Below, in pieces: positions 40,484-45,240 of a stretch of DNA of 45,240 nucleotides. The stretch's first letter is position 1. Every line of letters begins with the position of its first letter. The stretch is from an uncultured Prevotellaceae bacterium (GTDB lineage: Bacteria; Bacteroidota; Bacteroidia; Bacteroidales; Bacteroidaceae): NCBI GenBank assembly GCA_946415645.1, contig CAMKTJ010000020.1, positions 1-45,240 on the forward strand, read 5' to 3'. The notes beneath the pieces are model-generated. The model was not told the DNA's origin. It worked only from the letters and a program-made list of their open reading frames with translations, and searched no databases. The position numbers and the translations under genes were made by a program.

Positions 40484-43114
40484 ATGAAAAAGATTTTATC
40501 TTTAATGTTCGCACTCGTATGCTGTAGTATGTATGCAGATGACGGGTTGTACCTTGTTGGTGACGGTACTACCATTGGTTGGGAAGGCGATGTAAACCAG
40601 CGCCAATCAACAAGAATGAAAGAAATCAGCTCTGGTGTCTATGTATGGACGGGCCTTCTGAAGCATGGTAACGAAGGCTTTAAAATTCAGGAAGGAACTA
40701 GCTCCTGGGATGTTCGCTACTGTCCTTCAGCGGAGAATTTTGCCATTACACAAGAAGGAGGCAGTGACACCTACCAATCGAAAGATGACTGGAAATGGAA
40801 TCCTACAAACGAGAACTGGCAGTACTACACCATTACGGTTAACAAGAACAAAGGCACGTTGTCTTGGGAGGCTGCCAATCCTACGTTCTTGGTAGCTGAC
40901 AAGGATGGCTATTTCAACATCGGCACAGCAGAGGAACTGAACACATTGGCTTTTATGTGTCGCTGCAACGTAAACAATGATGACTACAAGGTTAGGCTGA
41001 CTGCAGACATTGACTATACCGCTTACAAGAACGGTAGCCTGGATGCCATCGGTATAACAGAAAAATATGCTCCCTTCCGTGGCGATTTTGACGGTCAGAA
41101 CTACACTATTACTGTTGACCTGGAATCCTACAGTACCCGCTTCTCTTTCTTCGGTACTGTTGTTGGTAAGGTACACAACCTGAAACTGGCTGGTAAGATT
41201 ACTGCTACTAATAAGAATCAGAACGCTGGTTTCTGTGGTTTATTGAAGGGTGACGGCTCTAAGATTTACAACTGTATCAGTACTGTAGAGGTTGTTGACA
41301 ATCAAAGCGGTGACGGTACTATCGGTGGCTTCTGTTCTGTAACATACGATGCATCTATTATTGAGAATTGTGCCTTCTATGGTAAGATCAATGCTCCTAA
41401 TCACGATGGTAATGGTGGTATCGTTGGTTGGGCTAACAGTGGTGCCAGCACAACCATCAAAAACTGTCTGGTAGTGGCTGATATCAATTGGGCAGGCGGT
41501 TCTGACTTCGGCCGTAACAACCCCAGTGTTATCAATAGCTATAAGACAGGTCAGAACGATGCCACTCTTGGCAACGGTCAGATGACTTATACATTGAACG
41601 GCAATGTATCAGGTGCTGAGAACTGGTTCCAGACATTAGGTACAGATGCAATGCCTACTCCCCTCTCTTCCAGCGCTAAGCTCTATGCTAACGGATCATT
41701 CTATTGTGACGGCGTTACTCCCAAGGAAGGTGTTGAAATTGTACTGAGCAACGAGAATGCTTCTATTGTTGATCAACATGTTCCCGGTGAGGACGGTATC
41801 TGCACAGGTTGCCACGCAGTAGGTAAGGCAGCAGAGGCAGTTGACGGTGTTTACCAGCTTGTAAATGCAGGTAATTTGCTTTGGTGGGCTCAGTATGTGA
41901 ATGCAGGTCACGCTGATGCCAACGCTGTCCTCACTGCTGATGTTGATTTGAGTGCTGCCAAGTATGCACCTGCAGGTAATACAGAAAATGTGTTTAAAGG
42001 TTCATTTGACGGACAGGGACACGCTGTAACCTTGGCATTGAATAATTCTGGTCTGAACTATCAGGGTCTCTTCGGAACTGCAACAGATGGTGCTACTATC
42101 AAGAATGTTGTTGTTAAGGGAAGTATATCAGGTAAAAGCTATGTGGGTGGTATTGTTGGCGGTTCTAATGGAAGCGTTGATGGCAAGAAACTCAGCATCA
42201 TCAACTGCGGTAATGAGGCTACCATCACTGCCGCTGAAGCTAATGGTGCAGGTATCATTGGTGTAAACATGAGCGGTGCTGCTCACTTCTACATCTCCAA
42301 CTGCTACAATGTAGGTAACGTAACTTCTGGTCGTGAGTCTGGCGCCATCACTGGTTGGACAGGCGGTGACAAGTCAACCATTGAGAACACTTATAACATT
42401 GGTGTAATTAAGAACGGTGAGAGTATCTGTACAGACTTCGTTCGTGGCGGTGGTAATCTTGTCAACACTTATGCAACGTCAACTAATGACGCTAAGGTTG
42501 GAAGCGGTGAATTGGCATACAAGTTGGGAGCTGCATTCAGTCAGATTATTGGTACTGATGCATATCCCGTTTTCGGCAACGCACCTGTTAGCTACGTAGG
42601 TGCTGCAGAATATGCAACCCTCTACGACACTACTACAGGCTATGAACTGAACGGTGTTAAGGCTTATACCGCTACTTTTGGCAACAACAACAAGACATGG
42701 CTTAAACTTACAGAGGTTGAGAACGTTCCTGCTGGTACTCCTGTTATCCTGAAGGGTACTTATTATAATAAGGTAGCTAAAGACTTGGAGCCCCTCAATA
42801 TTCTAAATGAACTGAAGGGTGCAGCAGAGGAAACCGATGCTGCCGGCAAATACGTTCTGGCTCAGCCCGAAGGTGGTGAGGTTGGTTTCTACCTGGCTAA
42901 TGATGGCAAGATTGCTGCTGGTAAGGCATACCTTGATCTTCCCGCTGCCAGTGTTAAGGCCTTCTACTTCAACGGTGAAGATGCTACTGGTATTAACGGC
43001 CTTAATGACGTTAACGACCTTAATGACGCTGCTATCTACAATGTTGCCGGTCAGCGCATCAATAAGCTGCAGAAGGGTATCAACATTGTTGGTGGTAAGA
43101 AGGTGCTTTATTAA
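40484..43114 (+). CDS. Exported SusE/F-like plus GLUG-repeat protein with C-terminal sorting motif (unit 3)
   Basis: An 876-residue protein; signal peptide MKKILSLMFALVCCSMYA. Residues about 20-135 look like a SusE/SusF-type starch-binding domain (GLYLVGDGTTIGWEGD, VYVWTGLLKHGNEGFKIQEG, WQYYTITVNKNKGTLSWE). GLUG-type regions follow at about 140-370 and 445-665 (FDGQNYTITVDL, FDGQGHAVTLAL, NGGIVGWANSGA, YVGGIVGGSNG). The shared beta domain (AEYATLYDTTTGYELNGVKA, GKYVLAQPEGGEVGFYLAND) and the tail AIYNVAGQRINKLQKGINIV-GGKKVLY complete it. The SusE-like part suggests alpha-glucan or other polysaccharide binding; export by the T9SS is inferred. It is the third large gene of the tandem units and is followed after 87 bases by peptide 3. 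Confidence 0.85.
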   Translation: MKKILSLMFALVCCSMYADDGLYLVGDGTTIGWEGDVNQRQSTRMKEISSGVYVWTGLLKHGNEGFKIQEGTSSWDVRYCPSAENFAITQEGGSDTYQSKDDWKWNPTNENWQYYTITVNKNKGTLSWEAANPTFLVADKDGYFNIGTAEELNTLAFMCRCNVNNDDYKVRLTADIDYTAYKNGSLDAIGITEKYAPFRGDFDGQNYTITVDLESYSTRFSFFGTVVGKVHNLKLAGKITATNKNQNAGFCGLLKGDGSKIYNCISTVEVVDNQSGDGTIGGFCSVTYDASIIENCAFYGKINAPNHDGNGGIVGWANSGASTTIKNCLVVADINWAGGSDFGRNNPSVINSYKTGQNDATLGNGQMTYTLNGNVSGAENWFQTLGTDAMPTPLSSSAKLYANGSFYCDGVTPKEGVEIVLSNENASIVDQHVPGEDGICTGCHAVGKAAEAVDGVYQLVNAGNLLWWAQYVNAGHADANAVLTADVDLSAAKYAPAGNTENVFKGSFDGQGHAVTLALNNSGLNYQGLFGTATDGATIKNVVVKGSISGKSYVGGIVGGSNGSVDGKKLSIINCGNEATITAAEANGAGIIGVNMSGAAHFYISNCYNVGNVTSGRESGAITGWTGGDKSTIENTYNIGVIKNGESICTDFVRGGGNLVNTYATSTNDAKVGSGELAYKLGAAFSQIIGTDAYPVFGNAPVSYVGAAEYATLYDTTTGYELNGVKAYTATFGNNNKTWLKLTEVENVPAGTPVILKGTYYNKVAKDLEPLNILNELKGAAEETDAAGKYVLAQPEGGEVGFYLANDGKIAAGKAYLDLPAASVKAFYFNGEDATGINGLNDVNDLNDAAIYNVAGQRINKLQKGINIVGGKKVLY
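42962..43057 (+). repeat. 96-base segment identical in all three GLUG genes
   Basis: It is identical to 36634-36729 and 39732-39827, including third codon positions, and encodes FYFNGEDATGINGLND-VNDLNDAAIYNVAGQR. Inside it CCTTAATGACG recurs with an 18-base period. Sequence on both sides differs in unit 3. Confidence 0.85.
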
Positions 43115-43201
43115 GTGAAGAATTGTTTAACTTCCAGCGAAGCTTTACTCCCATTCATACAGAGAATTAACTCCAAAGATAATTTCAAAGATTCGAAGAA
43201 T

Positions 43202-43360
43202 ATGAAGAAATATATCGTTCCCGCCTTGAAGGTAGAAGAGGCTCAGGTCGCCAGCATGTTGGCAGAGAGCCTGGTAATAAACGGTGACACCACAGTAGAT
43301 GGTGGTCAGGCATTGACAAAGGAAAATGATTGGGCCATCTGGTCTGATGACGAAGAATAG
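43202..43360 (+). CDS. 52-residue acidic peptide, family member 3 (unknown function)
   Basis: The frame reads MKKYIVPALKVEEAQVASML, then AESLVINGDTTVDGGQALTK, then ENDWAIWSDDEE. ATG 43202 is preferred over the in-frame ATG at 43115: the homology with members 1 and 2 begins at 43202, and the extra 29 residues have no counterpart. The spacer to the large gene (87 bases) differs from units 1 and 2 and lacks the GC hairpin, yet the peptide is kept, so selection rather than recent copying explains the conservation. No signal peptide or cysteines are present. It ends 5 bases before the terminator stem. The function is not recognised. Confidence 0.78.
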   Translation: MKKYIVPALKVEEAQVASMLAESLVINGDTTVDGGQALTKENDWAIWSDDEE

Positions 43361-43365
43361 AAACA

Positions 43366-43398
43366 AAGAGAGGCAGTTCTTAACGAGCTGCCTCTCTT
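43366..43398 (+). terminator. Terminator of GLUG unit 3
   Basis: AAGAGAGGCAG (43366-43376) and CTGCCTCTCTT (43388-43398) form a perfect 11-base stem with an 11-base loop, followed by GTTTTATTCTTATT. Confidence 0.85.
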
Positions 43399-43545
43399 GT
43401 TTTATTCTTATTAAAGTGTATAGTTGATAGTGTAGAGTTTAGAGTCAGTTTAATAAGTTTAAAGATAAATAGTTTAAGAGTTCGCTAACCGCTAATCAAT
43501 TTCTTCCTCCCGAGGTAAGGGAAAATAGGTCAACTCTAAACTTTC

Positions 43546-43620
43546 CTCCCCTCCATTACGGGCAATCGCGGAATCGTAGCGATTGGGGAACGAAGCGACG
43601 GAGGGCAGGTTGGGGGTGGG
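43546..43620. repeat. GC-rich composite palindrome downstream of gltX
   Basis: CCTCCCCTCC opens and GGAGGGCAGGTTGGGGGTGG closes the element. Inside, CAATCGC (43563-43569) pairs with GCGATTG (43579-43585). It lies next to the gltX stop codon, like the other stop-associated repeats, and may serve as the gltX terminator. Confidence 0.5.
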
Positions 43621-43625
43621 TCTTT

Positions 43626-45185
43626 TTACTTCAATGTTTCAATTGCGAATCGCATACGCTTCAGCGTTTCCTCTTTACCTAAGAAAGCGGCTAATTCGTA
43701 CATATCAGGCCCCTGACCGGCACCTACCAGACAGATACGCCATGCGTTCCAGGGACGCAGACCTGATGTCTCTACCCATGGATCTACAACAGCCTTCATG
43801 CCTTCTACACTGAAGTCCTGAATGCCTTCCAGAACCTCGCAGAACTGCTGCATCTCAGATGCGGTGTTCTCTGTCCAGTTCTTACGGATGAACTTATCCT
43901 CGCGGTCGAAACTTTCAGGTGCTACAAAGAAGAAGCGGGTGAGAGGCCAGAGGTCAGAGGGGAAGCTGATGTTACGTTTACGCTTGTTGCCCTGGCCATC
44001 TACATACTCAATGACCTTCAGCTTCATCATGCGTACCACTTCAGCTTCCTGCTCGGTGGTAGCGTTGATGCCCTCAGCCTTCAGTATCTTATCAAAGGCT
44101 GGTGCCCATGCCTCGTCGGGCTGCTGGATAAGGTACTGGTGGTTGAACCAGGCTGCCTTCACATAATCGAACTTAGCACCGTTCTTAGAGCACTTGCTCA
44201 GGTCAAACAGTTTCACCATCTCATCCAGTGTCATCAGCTCCTGGTCGTTGCCTGGGTTCCAACCCAGCAGTGCCAGGAAGTTAACAACAGCTTGGGGCAG
44301 GTAGCCTTTCTCGCGGTATCCGCTTGAAATCTCTCCTGTCTTGGGATCGTGCCACTCCAAGGGGAATACGGGGAATCCTAATTTATCACCATCGCGCTTA
44401 CTGAGTTTACCATTGCCTATGGGTTTAAGCAAGAGGGGCAGGTGAGCGAAGCGTGGCATAGTGTCTGCCCATCCGAATGCTTCATAAAGCAGAACGTGCA
44501 AGGGCGCACTGGGCAACCACTCTTCACCACGTATTACATGGGTAACCTCCATCAGATGGTCATCAACGATGTTGGCCAGATGGTAGGTAGGCAGCTCATC
44601 GGCACTCTTGTAGAGTACCTTGTCATCTAAGATGCTACTGTTGATACGTACCTCACCACGAATCAGGTCGTCAACCAATACATCACGTCCGGGCTCGATA
44701 AGGAAACGAACCACGTATTGCTTACCTTCAGCAATCAGCTTGTCAACCTCCTCCTTGGACATAGAGAGTGAGTTGCGCATCTGCATACGGGTGCTGGCAT
44801 CGTACTGGAAGTTCTCTATCTCAGCACGCTTGGCATCCAGCTCCTCTGGTGTATCAAAGGCGATGTAAGCCTTTCCGTTATCCAAGAGCTGCTGTACATA
44901 TTTCTTGTAGATGTCACGGCGCTCGCTCTGACGGTACGGACCGTGTGAGCCACCAAAGCTGACACCCTCGTCAAACTTAATGCCCAACCAACGGAAGCTT
45001 TCAATGATATATTCCTCGGCACCGGGAACGAATCGTCCGCTATCAGTATCTTCAATACGGAAAATCAGATCGCCGCCATGCTGACGTGCAAAAAGGTAGT
45101 TGTATAACGCTGTACGGACGCCACCAATATGCAGCGGTCCTGTGGGACTTGGGGCAAATCTTACCCTAACTTTTCTATCTTGCAT
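43626..45185 (-). CDS. gltX: Glutamyl-tRNA synthetase
   Basis: A 519-residue class I aminoacyl-tRNA synthetase that charges tRNA-Glu in the cytoplasm. The HIGH-type motif is in [20 protein letters not shown] (residues 9-28) and the KMSKS-type motif reads KLSKR (260-264) in [29 protein letters not shown] (43-51) and [15 protein letters not shown] (214-228) are family-typical and favour GltX over glutaminyl-tRNA synthetase. The length is normal for Bacteroidetes. ATG 45185 is the first start ([12 protein letters not shown]). It is convergent with GLUG unit 3 and not obviously in an operon. Confidence 0.96.
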   Translation of the reverse strand: MQDRKVRVRFAPSPTGPLHIGGVRTALYNYLFARQHGGDLIFRIEDTDSGRFVPGAEEYIIESFRWLGIKFDEGVSFGGSHGPYRQSERRDIYKKYVQQLLDNGKAYIAFDTPEELDAKRAEIENFQYDASTRMQMRNSLSMSKEEVDKLIAEGKQYVVRFLIEPGRDVLVDDLIRGEVRINSSILDDKVLYKSADELPTYHLANIVDDHLMEVTHVIRGEEWLPSAPLHVLLYEAFGWADTMPRFAHLPLLLKPIGNGKLSKRDGDKLGFPVFPLEWHDPKTGEISSGYREKGYLPQAVVNFLALLGWNPGNDQELMTLDEMVKLFDLSKCSKNGAKFDYVKAAWFNHQYLIQQPDEAWAPAFDKILKAEGINATTEQEAEVVRMMKLKVIEYVDGQGNKRKRNISFPSDLWPLTRFFFVAPESFDREDKFIRKNWTENTASEMQQFCEVLEGIQDFSVEGMKAVVDPWVETSGLRPWNAWRICLVGAGQGPDMYELAAFLGKEETLKRMRFAIETLK

Positions 45186-45209
45186 AAGCTAATGTTGTCA
45201 AAATTTGTG

Positions 45210-45217
45210 CAAAAGTA
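45210..45217 (-). promoter_or_regulatory. Possible -7 element of gltX
   Basis: TACTTTTG on the minus strand fits TAnnTTTG 25 bases before the gltX start. The matching -33 element would fall at or just beyond the window edge; the visible TTTG (45237-45234) is only 16 bases away. Confidence 0.45.
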
Positions 45218-45240
45218 AACATTTTTTTTCTAACAAAAGA

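Noticed and set aside
43115..43201. Longer N-terminus of peptide 3 starting at 43115
   Set aside because: The 29 extra residues have no counterpart in peptides 1 and 2; homology begins exactly at ATG 43202.
1..45240. tRNA, rRNA or transposase genes
   Set aside because: None was recognised on reading either strand; a covariance-model search was not possible here, so a missed small RNA cannot be excluded.

Overview
The window reads as chromosomal DNA of a Bacteroidales bacterium, most likely Prevotella or a close relative. The grounds are Bacteroidetes-type promoters (TTTG, 19-21 bases, TAnnTTTG) upstream of at least eight genes, a type IX secretion (PorP/GldKLMN) operon, SusE/F-like and GLUG-repeat surface proteins, and short C-terminal sorting motifs of the form IYNVAGQRV...KGINIVNGKKV. 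No tRNA, rRNA, CRISPR array, transposase or phage gene was recognised.

Layout. (1) Positions 1-3782, minus strand: a glycan-degradation pair, a GH105 unsaturated glycuronyl hydrolase followed by a GH2 glycosidase that runs off the left edge. Divergent to it is a class A PAP2 acid phosphatase (3960-4697). (2) Positions 4698-5576 hold no gene but a striking set of nested inverted repeats. (3) Positions 5577-13379: a fasciclin-domain lipoprotein, RNase R on the opposite strand, and a CotH-kinase/discoidin/GLUG protein whose sorting signal is interrupted by heptamer repeats. (4) Positions 13587-23232, plus strand: a 1707-residue discoidin-module protein ending in a dockerin, a second fasciclin lipoprotein and a GH36 alpha-galactosidase, separated only by intercistronic hairpins. 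(5) Positions 23229-32172, minus strand: porP/sprF, gldK, gldL, gldM, gldN and priA. Three of the spacers carry related GGCGGC-bounded inverted-repeat elements. (6) Positions 32482-43398, plus strand: three consecutive units, each with its own promoter, a large exported GLUG protein with a type IX-like sorting motif, a 50-52 residue acidic peptide gene, and a strong hairpin terminator. (7) Positions 43626-45185, minus strand: gltX.

How the parts fit. The T9SS core genes would build the machine that exports proteins with C-terminal sorting signals, and four candidate clients (10143, 32686, 37182, 40484) lie in the same window. The discoidin, GLUG, SusE-like and fasciclin modules point to carbohydrate or matrix binding at the cell surface, consistent with the glycosidases nearby.

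The most unusual features are the family of about 50-residue peptides encoded directly after each of the three large GLUG proteins, with an almost invariant core and no recognisable signal peptide, and the near-identical DNA block joining the 3' ends of the large genes to the peptide genes. Dispersed GC-rich palindromes sit against stop codons across the window, and similar sequence appears inside rnr and the CotH-protein gene.
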